A stretch of 64,000 nucleotides of DNA, from assembly GCF_001296025.1 (NCBI RefSeq), contig NZ_LJHV01000008.1, positions 310,001 through 374,000 on the forward strand. The letters are read 5' to 3'. This document shows, piece after piece, positions 42,330-51,253 of the stretch. This DNA is from Porphyrobacter sp. AAP60 (GTDB taxonomy: Bacteria; Pseudomonadota; Alphaproteobacteria; Sphingomonadales; Sphingomonadaceae). Both the position numbers and the translations under genes were made by a program. Under the pieces are notes generated by a model. It saw only the letters and a program-made list of their open reading frames with translations. It was not told the origin of the DNA and searched no databases. The stretch's first letter is position 1. Every line of letters begins with the position of its first letter.

Positions 42330-43135
42330 AAGCTGCCCTCGACGACCGTGACGCACGGCCCGCCGAGCCATGCTTTTTCGCCCCGTTCGTCTTTGGCCAG
42401 CCGCAGCGTCAGATCGCCGCCCCGCGTGCTGGCCTGATGCGCGGTAAAGCTGCCGCGCCCCAGCCGTTTGGCCCAATAAGGCGTCAGCACCGCGTGGGCC
42501 GATCCGGTGACGCTATCCTCGTCCACCCCGCCGCCGGGGACGAACACCCGGCTGACAATATCGGTGCGATCCCCCGGCGCGGTAATGATGAACTGGTCTT
42601 TGCCCAGCCGCTCCAGCCCACGGATATCGGGCGCAAGGCCGCGCACCGCCGCCTCGTTTTCATAGAGATAGATGTTGTAGCCCAGTTCCGAACGCGCAAT
42701 GTCCAGCGGCGCGGCCCCCAGCAGCCGGATCGCTTCCGCCTGATTGGCGGCGCTATCGGGCTGCGTGGCGATCGCGGGCAGCGCGAGTTCATAGGCATCG
42801 CCCAGGCTCGCCACCTCCAGCACGCCGGACTTACGGGTACGGAAGGTGATCCGCTCACCGCCGTCCCGCGCAAGCAGCACGTGCCCGCTCGCCAGCGTCG
42901 CATGACCGCACAGGGCGATTTCATAAGTCGGCGTGCACCAGCGCAGCTCCCATTCCGCCTCTCCGGTGGTGTCGCGCACCACGAAGGCGGTTTCGGCGAA
43001 CAGGTTTTCGGCCGCGATGGCGACCAGCACATCATCGGGCAGCCATTCGTCCAGCACCATCACAGCCGCCTGATTGCCGCCAAAGGGCCGGGCGCTGAAG
43101 GCATCGACATGCCAATAGGGGATTTTCTGGGTCAT
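42320..43135 (-). CDS. PhzF-family isomerase/epimerase-like protein
   Basis: 271 residues with the PhzF two-domain fold: YWHVDAFSARPFGGNQAAVMVLDEWLPDD, NLFAETAFVV (catalytic Glu position) and LRWCTPTYEIALCGHATLASGHVLL. The C-terminus has SRVFVPGGGVDEDSVTGSAHAVLTPYWAKRLG. PhzF proteins isomerise or epimerise amino-acid-like substrates; no phenazine genes are present, so the substrate is unknown. ATG complementary to 43133-43135; pdxH lies 8 bp upstream on the same strand. Confidence 0.85.
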   Translation of the reverse strand: MTQKIPYWHVDAFSARPFGGNQAAVMVLDEWLPDDVLVAIAAENLFAETAFVVRDTTGEAEWELRWCTPTYEIALCGHATLASGHVLLARDGGERITFRTRKSGVLEVASLGDAYELALPAIATQPDSAANQAEAIRLLGAAPLDIARSELGYNIYLYENEAAVRGLAPDIRGLERLGKDQFIITAPGDRTDIVSRVFVPGGGVDEDSVTGSAHAVLTPYWAKRLGRGSFTAHQASTRGGDLTLRLAKDERGEKAWLGGPCVTVVEGSFYL

Positions 43136-43143
43136 TCCGGGCC

Positions 43144-43800
43144 TCACGGGTAGAGCAGTGTATCGGACCACGCCGCATCAGCAGCATCGCGGATAAATTC
43201 GCGCCGGTCATGCAACCGGTTGTCGCGATCGATCCAGAACTCGATCCGGCGCGGGCTGAGGGTGAAGCCGGTCCAGTGCGGCGGACGCGGCACCTTGCCT
43301 TCTTCCTCGTGCGCAGCCCACAATTCCTGCACCCGGTCGAGGTATGTCTGGCGTTCCGGCAAGGGGCGCGACTGGTCACTCGCTGCGCTGCCGACCTGGC
43401 TTTTATACGGGCGCGAATGGAAATAGGCGTCGGCAGCTTCGGGGCTGACTTCGGTCAGCGGGCCTTCGATGCGAATCTGGCGACGCAGGCTTTTCCAGTG
43501 AAACAGCAGCGCCGCCTGCATATTGGCGCGGATGTGCTGACCTTTCCGGCTTTCGGCATTGGTGAAGAATGTGAAGCCGCCGCCTGCGATCTGATCCTTG
43601 CCATGCCCCTTCAGCAGCACCATCCGAACCGAGGGCGCGGCATCGGGGGTGGCGGTGGCCAGCGCCATCGCATTGGGATCATTGATCTCCCCCACCTGCG
43701 CGGCCGCAAACCACTCCTCGAACAGGTCGAAGGGGTCAGCGCCTGCGGGCAGCACCGAGTCGGCCAGCTGGGCATCATCGAGGGGGGCGGCTTCGTTCAT
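43144..43800 (-). CDS. pdxH: pyridoxamine/pyridoxine 5'-phosphate oxidase
   Basis: 218 residues: DPFDLFEEWFAAAQVGEINDPNAMALATATPDAAPSVRMVLLKGH, GGFTFFTNAESRKGQHIRANMQAALLFHWKSLRRQIRIEG (FMN-binding), YFHSRPYKSQVGSAASDQSRPL, and C-terminal PRRIEFWIDRDNRLHDRREF (substrate). It makes pyridoxal phosphate with FMN and O2. Start at MNEAAPLDD; the frame extends 27 codons upstream without support. Upstream of the PhzF-like gene in one unit. Confidence 0.94.
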   Translation of the reverse strand: MNEAAPLDDAQLADSVLPAGADPFDLFEEWFAAAQVGEINDPNAMALATATPDAAPSVRMVLLKGHGKDQIAGGGFTFFTNAESRKGQHIRANMQAALLFHWKSLRRQIRIEGPLTEVSPEAADAYFHSRPYKSQVGSAASDQSRPLPERQTYLDRVQELWAAHEEEGKVPRPPHWTGFTLSPRRIEFWIDRDNRLHDRREFIRDAADAAWSDTLLYP

Positions 43801-43938
43801 GGTGGGTGTCCTTGCTGAACCAGCGCCGGACATAGACACGCTTGCCGCCTGCGCAAAGTGCATCGCTCGCAATTTCGTCATGCACTTGCACCCAGCCCAC
43901 GCTTGCGCATGGCGACTGTCTCACCTAGCTAATACGCC

Positions 43939-44922
43939 ATGCGCGATCCCTACATCACCCTTGGCGTTGCCCGCACTGCATCCGAAGCGGATATCAAGAG
44001 CGCTTATCGCAAGCTCGCCAAGGAACTGCACCCCGATCGCAACAAGGATAATCCCAAGGCATCGGAGAAGTTTTCCGATGCTACCCGCGCCTATGATCTG
44101 CTGTCGGACAAGGCCAAGCGCGCCCAGTATGATCGCGGCGAGATCGATGGTGAGGGCAACCCCGCCAATCCTTTTGCCGGGATGGGCGGGCGACCTGGCT
44201 ATGGCCGCGGCGGGACTTATGGTGCTGGCCCGGGCGGGGCTCAGGGTAACGGCGATTTTGGCGGGTTCGGCGGCGACGAGGTCGATCTTGGCGATCTGTT
44301 CGAAGGATTGTTCGGCGGCAAGGCGCGCCAGCAGGCCGGTGCCAAGCGCGGCTTCGGTCGCCAGCCGCCGCCGCCGCCGCGGCGCGGTGCCGATATCCAG
44401 TACCGTCTCGCCGTGCCATTCGTCGATGCCGCCGCCGGGCGCGACCAGCGGATCACGCTGGCCGATGGCAAGGCGATCAACCTGAAACTGCCGGCCGGGG
44501 TCGAAGACGGCACGATGATGCGCCTGAAGGACAAGGGCCACCCCGGCACCGGCGGGCACGGCGACGGAATCGTTATGGTCGAAGTCGGCACGCACCCGTT
44601 CTTCCGGCGCGATGGCGACAATATCCGAATGGACCTGCCGATCACCCTCGACGAAGCCGTGCGCGGCGCGAAGGTCAAATGCCCCACGGTCGATGGTGCG
44701 GTAATGCTGACAATCAAGCCGGGCAGCAGCAGTGGCACCGTATTGCGGCTTGGCGGCAAGGGCTGGACGCGCAAACACGGCAAGACCGCCGAAGGCAAGC
44801 CCGAACGGGGCGATCAGCTGGTGACGCTGGAAATCCAGCTGCCGGCCGATCTTGCGCCGCTCGAGGAACGGCTCGAAGGCTGGGTCGATATGGCGCGGCC
44901 GCGGGAGAAGTTCGGCCAATAG
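43939..44922 (+). CDS. DnaJ-like co-chaperone (CbpA type, no zinc finger)
   Basis: 327 residues. J domain with His31-Pro-Asp33 ([28 protein letters not shown]). A Gly/Phe-rich linker (about 70-115) and a Pro run before the C-terminal substrate domain ([25 protein letters not shown]...[20 protein letters not shown]). It lacks the Cys-rich zinc module, so it is class B. Stimulates a DnaK ATPase. Starts 138 bp from divergent pdxH and is followed 15 bp later by the YihY-like gene. Confidence 0.9.
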   Translation: MRDPYITLGVARTASEADIKSAYRKLAKELHPDRNKDNPKASEKFSDATRAYDLLSDKAKRAQYDRGEIDGEGNPANPFAGMGGRPGYGRGGTYGAGPGGAQGNGDFGGFGGDEVDLGDLFEGLFGGKARQQAGAKRGFGRQPPPPPRRGADIQYRLAVPFVDAAAGRDQRITLADGKAINLKLPAGVEDGTMMRLKDKGHPGTGGHGDGIVMVEVGTHPFFRRDGDNIRMDLPITLDEAVRGAKVKCPTVDGAVMLTIKPGSSSGTVLRLGGKGWTRKHGKTAEGKPERGDQLVTLEIQLPADLAPLEERLEGWVDMARPREKFGQ

Positions 44923-44937
44923 CCGGGCACATTTGTG

Positions 44938-45819
44938 ATGCTTGCCCGGCTTGCCAGCAATTCCTCGCTCAGACACGCCGGACGCGTGGTTCGCCGCGTT
45001 GCAGTCGGCACGTTCAACGAAGGCTTTATCCACGCCGGCAATCTTGCCTACCTGTCGATGCTGGCGATCTTCCCGTTCTTCATTCTCGGCGCAGCGCTGT
45101 TCGATCTGATCGGCGGGCGGGAGAATGCCCAGACCATCGTCTTTTCAGTCGCCCGCGCAATGCCGGATTCGGTTGCTGCAGTAATTGTGCCCGTCGCCGA
45201 AAACGTCATCTACGCCCGGTCTGGCTGGTTGCTGTGGGCAGGCGCCGCGGTGGGCCTATGGACGGTGTCGAGCCTGATCGAGACGATCCGCGATATCCTG
45301 CGCCGCGCCTATGATACCAAGACCGGGCGCACCTTCTGGCAAAAGCGGCTGGTGTCGATCGGGCTGATCTTGGGCGCTGTCGTGTTGCTGATGCTGTCGC
45401 TGTTCGCACAAGTGCTGATCGGCGGCGCGCAGGAAGTGATTCAGGCGGTTGTGCCGCAGCTTGGCAACTGGATCGGCGCGCTGCGGTTGTCGCGCATCGT
45501 TCCCGGTCTGGGCCTTGCCGCATCGCTATGGGTGCTGTTCGTCACCTTGACCCCGCTGTCCTATCGCGGAAAACAGTGGCCCAAATGGCCCGGCGCTGTG
45601 TTCACCACGGTATGGTGGCTGGTGGTTGCCGCCGCACTGCCGGTGGTGTTGCGCAGCGTCTTTACCTATGATCTCACCTACGGCAGCCTTGCCGGAAGCA
45701 TGGTGACGCTGTTGTTTTTCTGGCTCGTTGGTCTTGGCGTCGTTATTGGCGCAGAACTGAACGCGGCGCTGGCGCACGAGGCGTCGGCTCCCGGCGAGCC
45801 CCGCGAGGAGAAGGCATAA
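44938..45819 (+). CDS. YihY/BrkB-family membrane protein
   Basis: 293 residues with six predicted helices. GTFNEGFIHAGNLAYLSMLAIFPFFILGAALF is the family signature, later YDTKTGRTFWQKRLVSIGLILGAVVLLMLSL and GKQWPKWPGAVFTTVWWLVVAAALP. Once annotated ribonuclease BN, the family is now seen as membrane proteins of unknown role. A GTG at 44935 is an alternative start. Its stop directly abuts the fabI ATG. Confidence 0.88.
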   Translation: MLARLASNSSLRHAGRVVRRVAVGTFNEGFIHAGNLAYLSMLAIFPFFILGAALFDLIGGRENAQTIVFSVARAMPDSVAAVIVPVAENVIYARSGWLLWAGAAVGLWTVSSLIETIRDILRRAYDTKTGRTFWQKRLVSIGLILGAVVLLMLSLFAQVLIGGAQEVIQAVVPQLGNWIGALRLSRIVPGLGLAASLWVLFVTLTPLSYRGKQWPKWPGAVFTTVWWLVVAAALPVVLRSVFTYDLTYGSLAGSMVTLLFFWLVGLGVVIGAELNAALAHEASAPGEPREEKA

Positions 45820-46626
45820 ATGGACGGATTGATGGCAGGCAAACGCGGCCTCATCATGGGGCTCGCCAATGACAAGTCCATTGCCTGGGGCATCGCCAAA
45901 AAGCTCGCGGAACACGGGGCGCAGCTGGCTTTCTCCTATCAGGGCGATGCGCTGGCCAAGCGCGTGATCCCGCTGGCCGAACAACTGGGCAGCGATTTCA
46001 CTTTTGAATGCGACGTTTCCAGCATGGAATCGCTCGATGCCGCTTTCGCTACGCTCAAGGAACGCTGGGACAGTCTTGATTTCGTGGTCCACGCGATCGG
46101 CTTTTCCGACAAGAACGAATTGCGCGGGCACTATGTCGATACCAGCCTCGACAATTTCCTGATGACGATGAACATCTCGGCCTATTCGCTGGTGGCGATC
46201 ACCCAGCGTGCCGCCGCGATGATGCCCGAAAGCGGCGGAGCGATCCTGACGCTGAGCTATTACGGCGCGGAAAAGGTCGTGCCGCATTACAACGTGATGG
46301 GCGTGGCCAAGGCAGCGCTGGAAACCAGCGTCAAATATCTCGCCAATGATCTCGGACCGCGCAACATCCGCGTCAACGCGATCAGCGCCGGGCCGATCAA
46401 GACACTGGCGGCAAGCGGAATCGGCGATTTCCGCTACATCCTCAAATGGAACGAATACAACGCCCCGCTAAGGAGAAACGTCACGATCGATGATGTCGGC
46501 GGATCGGCGCTTTATCTGCTGTCCGATCTGGCATCGGGCGTGACCGGCGAAACGCATCACGTCGACGCGGGCTACCATGTGGTCGGCATGAAGCAGGAAG
46601 ACGCGCCCGATATCGCTCTGGGTTGA
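45820..46626 (+). CDS. fabI: enoyl-[acyl-carrier-protein] reductase (NADH)
   Basis: 268 residues. FabI signature GLANDKSIAWGIAKKLAEHGAQLAFSYQ, HAIGFSDKNELRGHYVDTS, SYYGAEKVVPHYNVMGVAKAALE (Tyr-x6-Lys catalytic pair), RVNAISAGPIKTLAASGI and HVDAGYHVVGM. It catalyses the last step of the fatty-acid elongation cycle and is the triclosan target in relatives. ATG follows the YihY stop directly; probable operon with dnaJ-like and yihY-like genes. Confidence 0.95.
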   Translation: MDGLMAGKRGLIMGLANDKSIAWGIAKKLAEHGAQLAFSYQGDALAKRVIPLAEQLGSDFTFECDVSSMESLDAAFATLKERWDSLDFVVHAIGFSDKNELRGHYVDTSLDNFLMTMNISAYSLVAITQRAAAMMPESGGAILTLSYYGAEKVVPHYNVMGVAKAALETSVKYLANDLGPRNIRVNAISAGPIKTLAASGIGDFRYILKWNEYNAPLRRNVTIDDVGGSALYLLSDLASGVTGETHHVDAGYHVVGMKQEDAPDIALG

Positions 46627-46646
46627 TTGCGGGGCGGGGTCGCAGT

Positions 46647-48287
46647 TCAGCGCCACCCCAGCAGCAGTTTTGCCCGGCCCAACAGCTCGCGAAACAGGAT
46701 CCGGGGCGTACGGATGTGCGCCTCGCCCTTGTCGATCCGGCTTAGCAGCATTTCGGGCGAACAGGGCAGGCGCGTCACCGGGTCGAGGTAGCGCGGGTAC
46801 AGGATAAGCGTTGCAGCAACGATTTCGTCGAGCGATCGCCGCCGCGACCGGCGCTCCGGCACAGGGCCAAGATCGCGCGTCAGCCCCCAGCCGGCATAGA
46901 ACGGGACGCCGTGCGTCACCACTTCGCAGCCCCGCAGCAGGGCTTCGAAACCGGCCAGCGACGTGATCACATGCACCGCATCGACGCGGGCCAGCAATGC
47001 GGGCATCGAAGATGTGCGATCGATCGCGTTGGCGAATGCCAGCACCTTGTCATCCGGCACATGGCCCTTGCGGTGCCCGGCCTCGACATCGGGATGCGGT
47101 TTGAAGATGATCCATGCGTCCGGCTCCAGCGCGCGGGCATTTTGCAAAAGCGAAAAATTGTCGAGCCATGGGCCGCCGCACAGAACCGAGCGATCATCCT
47201 CCACCTGGCCCGCCACCAGCACAACGCGGCCACTTTCGCGGGGCTGGACGGGTGCAGCGTTACGATCCTGCCCGTATTTGCCGATCCCGCGCTGCACGAC
47301 CTCTGCGCGCAGGCGCGCGGCGCGGGCGCACATGGCCGTATCAATATCCGCATTTTGCAGGATATTTTCCAGCTCGCTGGGCCGGGAAGGGTCGAAGTGT
47401 GGGCCGAGGGCATCGACCGCAATCGACAGGGGCGGCACGCAATTCGCGCCAAGTCCGCTTGACCGGATCATACCGTCTTCGATTTCGCCAACGGCAATAC
47501 CCAGATCGGAAAGCTGCCCGACCGCGTGCTCGTCGGTTCGCGCAATCCACGCCAGCACGGTGTCGCCTGCCGCCAGTTCGCCCGGACGCAGGCTTGAGCG
47601 GTGCCGGATCGGGCCCGTGCCGTCCCACAGCAGCGGATCGGTGGTGACCCGTTTCCACCCGGCAACGCCAAAGATGGCAGCAAAGCGGCGGTTGGCTTCG
47701 ATAAGCTCGCGCCATGCAGCCAGTTGTTCGATGGTTGCAAGCGCGCTTGCGGGCTGACGCGTGAACGGGTCGACGTAACTCCAGCCGTCCAGCACCTCGG
47801 CCTGCACGGCACGCTCCAGCCCTCCGGCTTGCGCGAGGTCATGGTATCGCCCCTTGCCCACGATAATGAGATCGCACCCCGCGAGCGCGCCGACGAGCGC
47901 CCACTCGTCATCGGCATGGGCGATGATGCAGCGCGCGCGGGCACAAAGCGTCCAGGGATCGCTTGCAGCGGAAAAGGACGGCAAATCCTCCCTGCCTTCA
48001 CCACGCATCGCGGCACGGCCGATCAACCCTTCGGACTCGGCGGCGGCCAGCACCGCTTGGCGGCCCTGCGGCGTCGACGCACAGAGCAGGACATCGCGAT
48101 CATCGGGAAGATCGGCGTCGCCAAGCCAGAAAGTCCCGCCCACGCGTGCCCGCCGCAGGGCAGCCACAATGTCACCTGCCGCCTCTTCACCAAAACCGGC
48201 ACCGGCACCAGCACCGTCACGGGCGAGATCGGTGGATCTGCTGCGCGGAAAAGGGGGAATCCGCAGAAAAGGAATAACGTCAGGCAA
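46647..48287 (-). CDS. kpsC: KpsC-like capsule beta-Kdo transferase
   Basis: 546 residues from a TTG (complement of 48285-48287) that overlaps the phosphatase stop by 8 bp. N-terminal VIPFLRIPPFPRSR recalls KpsC. The C-terminal half (about 205-546) is a full transferase module: IEDGMIRSSGLGANCVPPLSI, HFDPSRPSELENIL, FKPHPD (395-400), ITSLAGFEALLRGCEVVTHGVPFYAGWGLTRD. The N-terminal module is short (about 200 residues) and shows only the end motif YVDPFTRQPASALATIEQLAAWRELIEANR. KpsC and KpsS build the poly-Kdo linker on the capsule lipid; KpsS is not in the window. Confidence 0.85.
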   Translation of the reverse strand: MPDVIPFLRIPPFPRSRSTDLARDGAGAGAGFGEEAAGDIVAALRRARVGGTFWLGDADLPDDRDVLLCASTPQGRQAVLAAAESEGLIGRAAMRGEGREDLPSFSAASDPWTLCARARCIIAHADDEWALVGALAGCDLIIVGKGRYHDLAQAGGLERAVQAEVLDGWSYVDPFTRQPASALATIEQLAAWRELIEANRRFAAIFGVAGWKRVTTDPLLWDGTGPIRHRSSLRPGELAAGDTVLAWIARTDEHAVGQLSDLGIAVGEIEDGMIRSSGLGANCVPPLSIAVDALGPHFDPSRPSELENILQNADIDTAMCARAARLRAEVVQRGIGKYGQDRNAAPVQPRESGRVVLVAGQVEDDRSVLCGGPWLDNFSLLQNARALEPDAWIIFKPHPDVEAGHRKGHVPDDKVLAFANAIDRTSSMPALLARVDAVHVITSLAGFEALLRGCEVVTHGVPFYAGWGLTRDLGPVPERRSRRRSLDEIVAATLILYPRYLDPVTRLPCSPEMLLSRIDKGEAHIRTPRILFRELLGRAKLLLGWR

Positions 48288-49146
48288 GGTGCGCCCCCGC
48301 CAGCACCATGCCGGCCGCGTCGAGACACTGCGCGACTTCGTCCCATCGGCGCTGACAGCTGGCGATGACAAGGCCCGCGTCCGGATCGCCGCAATGGTAG
48401 GCCATGCCATCCTGCCGCCGCGCAACCCCGCCAGCCTCTTCAAGGAATACGACGCCGGCCGCATGATCCCAGGCTATGGTGCGGGTGAACAGGGTCGCAT
48501 CATTGCCGCCCGCGGCAACCCGCGGATACTGGTCGGCGGCGCAGCGCGGACTGTCCACGACATCGAAGCGGCCGGCAAGCGCGGCGACAAGCGCATTGCG
48601 GCGCTCGGGCTGGGCAAACAGCCGGGTCACCGCGACTGTCGCCCGGTCGCCCTGCCATACGGGTGAACGGAAAGCCTGCCCATCGACCAAGGCTCCGCGT
48701 CCGCGATGCGCACTGCACATCCGGTCCGCGACGGGATCGTAGATCCATCCCGCAACCGGACACCCATGTTCGGCCAGGGCCACCAGCATTCCGAAGGGGG
48801 CAAGCCCTTTGGCGAAATTCCCGGTGCCATCGAGCGGGTCTATGATCCAGCAGGTTCCCTGGGAAAGCAGTTCCATCAATGCAGGCGCGAAGTGCACTGC
48901 CTCCTCCCCCACGACATGCGCGCCGGGGATCAGTGCGGCGAGCCGGTCATGCAGGATCTGCTCGCTCTCGCGGTCGGCTGCGGTAACCGCTTCGTCAGCA
49001 ACCTTGAAGTCGGCATCGATCGGCCGCCCCGGCGTAAAGCGGGGCAGGATCGCGACCCGAGCCGCTTCGCGCAGAGCTTCACCCACGGCCTTGTCGAGAC
49101 TTGCGTTCAAGCGTCTGGTTCCGATTGCCTGTTTGCAGGTTTGCAT
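48280..49146 (-). CDS. inositol-monophosphatase-family phosphatase in capsule locus
   Basis: 288 residues with FIG-superfamily motifs: VVGEEAVH (motif A), WIIDPLDGTGNFAKGL (motif B) and WDHAAGVVFLEEAGGVARRQDG (motif C). It differs from the CysQ-like paralogue at 25137. Candidates are a sugar phosphatase for capsule precursor supply, or a bisphosphate nucleotidase if the capsule is sulfated. ATG complementary to 49144-49146; divergent from kpsF across 203 bp and translationally coupled to kpsC. Confidence 0.8.
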   Translation of the reverse strand: MQTCKQAIGTRRLNASLDKAVGEALREAARVAILPRFTPGRPIDADFKVADEAVTAADRESEQILHDRLAALIPGAHVVGEEAVHFAPALMELLSQGTCWIIDPLDGTGNFAKGLAPFGMLVALAEHGCPVAGWIYDPVADRMCSAHRGRGALVDGQAFRSPVWQGDRATVAVTRLFAQPERRNALVAALAGRFDVVDSPRCAADQYPRVAAGGNDATLFTRTIAWDHAAGVVFLEEAGGVARRQDGMAYHCGDPDAGLVIASCQRRWDEVAQCLDAAGMVLAGAHLA

Positions 49147-49349
49147 GTTGGGCGCGCTGGGCCCGTCCGGTCAGCTCCGTTACGCCCCTGCACCCTCGCC
49201 TGCGCCGCTGCAACCCTTCCCCGCGCTTGCGACAGGGCGCACCTTATGTGCGGCAACGCGAAGTTTCTTTGCGTGTCATGTAGTTGTAACGCCATTCGCA
49301 ACCGTGCAATAGGCCCGACATTCGGCCAGGGCAATCGAAAGCGAAACCT
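49147..49349. promoter_or_regulatory. divergent control region between phosphatase/kpsC and kpsF
   Basis: 203-bp non-coding gap between outward-facing capsule genes. The right half (about 49255-49300) is less GC-rich (e.g. TTTCTTTGCGTGTCATGTAG) and probably holds the kpsF promoter. No clear -35/-10 pair or operator could be fixed by eye. Confidence 0.4.
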
Positions 49350-50396
49350 ATGGAAGCCAAGAAAACCGGTACAATCAGTGCTCCGGAAGTGACGCCCCTG
49401 GAAACCACCGTTTTGTTGTCGCATTCGGATAGCAAGGCGATCCTGGCGCGGGGCGCCGAAGTCGTGCGGACCGAGCGCGAGGCGCTTTCCATGCTCGAAG
49501 ATTCGCTCGATGAAAGCTTTGTCGAGGCATGTCGGACAATTCTTGGCGCCAAGGGTCGCGTCATCGTCACCGGCATGGGCAAGTCGGGCCAGATCGGACG
49601 GAAGGCTGCGGCCACCTTCTCGGCTACGGGAACGCCTTCGTTCTATGTCCATCCGGGCGAAGCGGCGCACGGCGACCTCGGGATGATGGTGCCCGGCGAT
49701 GTGCTGCTGGTGATTTCGAACTCAGGCAGCACGGCTGAACTGCAGGCGATCCTGTTCCGCGCCAAGGCGATCGAAGTGCCGGTGATCGGCATTGCCTCGC
49801 GCCGGCAATCGCCGGTTATGGGCAGCGCCAAGGTGAAGCTTTGCCTTCCCGCCGCAAGGGAAGCCTGCCGCTCCAACATCGCGCCGACCACGTCGACCAC
49901 GCTCCAGCTTGCCTTGTGCGATGCGCTGGCAATGGCCGTGATGGACCTCAGAGGCTTTACGCATGAAGGCATGAAGATGCTGCATCCGGGCGGCGCGATC
50001 GGCATGCGCCTGCTGCCCGTAAAGGATTTCATGCATTACGGGATTTCCATGCCGCTTGCTCCGGCAGAAGCCCCCATGCACGAGGTCATTTCTGTCATGA
50101 CCTCGCGCGGTTTCGGCATCGCAGGGATCGTCGACAAGGAAGGCTTTCTGCTCGGCGTAGTGACCGACGGCGACTTGCGCCGCCACTTCGATTCCCTGTC
50201 GAGCGTATCGGCCCGCGAAGTGATGACCGCGATGCCCAAGTGCCTCGATGGCGCGATGAGCGCAGAGGCCGCTCTCGAAGTGCTGAACGACCTGAAGATC
50301 ACAGCGGCGTTCATTGTCGAGACCGACGCGGAAGGCCGCCGCAAGCCGCAAGGCGTTGTGCACATCCACGATTTCGTTCGCATCGGACTCGGCTGA
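49350..50396 (+). CDS. kpsF: arabinose-5-phosphate isomerase KpsF/KdsD
   Basis: 348 residues. SIS domain about 60-190 with VTGMGKSGQIGRKAAATFSATGTPSFYVHPGEAAHGDLGM, ISNSGSTAEL and the TTSTTLQLALCDALA helix; two CBS domains in the C-terminal third (AEAPMHEVISVMTSRGFGIAGIVD..., VMTAMPKCLDGAMSAEAALEVL). Converts ribulose-5-phosphate to arabinose-5-phosphate, the first step to Kdo. Opens the plus-strand unit with kdsB. Confidence 0.92.
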   Translation: MEAKKTGTISAPEVTPLETTVLLSHSDSKAILARGAEVVRTEREALSMLEDSLDESFVEACRTILGAKGRVIVTGMGKSGQIGRKAAATFSATGTPSFYVHPGEAAHGDLGMMVPGDVLLVISNSGSTAELQAILFRAKAIEVPVIGIASRRQSPVMGSAKVKLCLPAAREACRSNIAPTTSTTLQLALCDALAMAVMDLRGFTHEGMKMLHPGGAIGMRLLPVKDFMHYGISMPLAPAEAPMHEVISVMTSRGFGIAGIVDKEGFLLGVVTDGDLRRHFDSLSSVSAREVMTAMPKCLDGAMSAEAALEVLNDLKITAAFIVETDAEGRRKPQGVVHIHDFVRIGLG

Positions 50397-50413
50397 CCGA
50401 TATAGGCAGACCC

Positions 50414-51223
50414 ATGCCGACCTCCAGTTTCGCCATCATCATCCCGGCCCGCTACGCGTCGACCCGGTATCCCGGAAAGCCGCTGGTCTCGCTCCGGGGA
50501 GCCGGGGGCGAAGCGAAGACGCTGATCCAGCGCAGCTGGGAATGTGCCGCTGCAGTCGAAGGCTGCTCTGGTGTGTGGGTGGCGACCGACGATGATCGCA
50601 TCGCCGATCACGTCGCCGGTTTCGGCGGCCAGGTTGTGATGACAGCCGAAAGCTGCGCCAATGGGACGGAGCGCTGCGCCGATGCGATTGCCCGCTTGGG
50701 CGATGTGGCGGACATCATCGTCAATCTTCAGGGCGATGCGCCGCTTTCTCCGAGCCACATCGTAAGCGATCTCGTCGCCCGGCTCGATTCCGAACCGGCG
50801 CTGACGATGGCCACCCCGGCGGTGCGGTGCTCGCGCTCGGTCTATGCCCACTTGGCCGAAGACGCCGCAAACGGACGCGTCGGCGGGACCACCGTGGTCG
50901 GCACCAGCAAGGATCGCGCGCTCTACTTCTCCAAGCGCCTCGTCCCCTACCTGCCCGAGAAGGATGCTCTGGCGGAGTTTCCGCCGATCAGCTTGCACCT
51001 TGGCCTCTATGCCTATCGCCCCGATGCGCTGCGGCTCTACAATGCCGCACCCGCCAGCCAGCTGGAACAGCTGGAAGGGCTGGAGCAATTGCGCTTCCTC
51101 GACCTTGGGCTCGCGGTAGGCCTCCTTCATCTCGACCCGCTGGCTTGGGACTCGATCGAGCTCAACAATCCCAGCGATGTTCCGGTGATCGAGCGCATTC
51201 TCGCCGAACGAGGCATCGCCTGA
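50414..51223 (+). CDS. kdsB: CMP-Kdo synthetase (3-deoxy-manno-octulosonate cytidylyltransferase, KdsB/KpsU)
   Basis: 269 residues: IIIPARYASTRYPGKPL (CTP-binding), VWVATDDDRIADHVAGFGGQVVMTAESCANGTERCADA, VNLQGDAPLSPSHIV, YFSKRLVPYLPEK, HLGLYAYRPDAL and EQLEGLEQLRFLDLGLAVGLL. Activates Kdo with CTP; in a kps locus it is the KpsU counterpart. Start ATG 50414 is 17 bp after kpsF. The usual Q-x-E-x-LEQLR end is present as LEQLEGLEQLR. Confidence 0.93.
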   Translation: MPTSSFAIIIPARYASTRYPGKPLVSLRGAGGEAKTLIQRSWECAAAVEGCSGVWVATDDDRIADHVAGFGGQVVMTAESCANGTERCADAIARLGDVADIIVNLQGDAPLSPSHIVSDLVARLDSEPALTMATPAVRCSRSVYAHLAEDAANGRVGGTTVVGTSKDRALYFSKRLVPYLPEKDALAEFPPISLHLGLYAYRPDALRLYNAAPASQLEQLEGLEQLRFLDLGLAVGLLHLDPLAWDSIELNNPSDVPVIERILAERGIA

Positions 51224-51253
51224 GGCGGTCTGGCGGGAAAATGGCTTCGTGAA

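Noticed and set aside
42320-43135. Phenazine biosynthesis
   Set aside because: Only the PhzF-like fold is present; no phzA-E or phzG partners except the unrelated housekeeping pdxH.
48288-48464. N-terminal extension of kpsC
   Set aside because: The frame is open, but this stretch is antisense-like coding of the phosphatase gene and the KpsC-like N-terminus begins at 48287.
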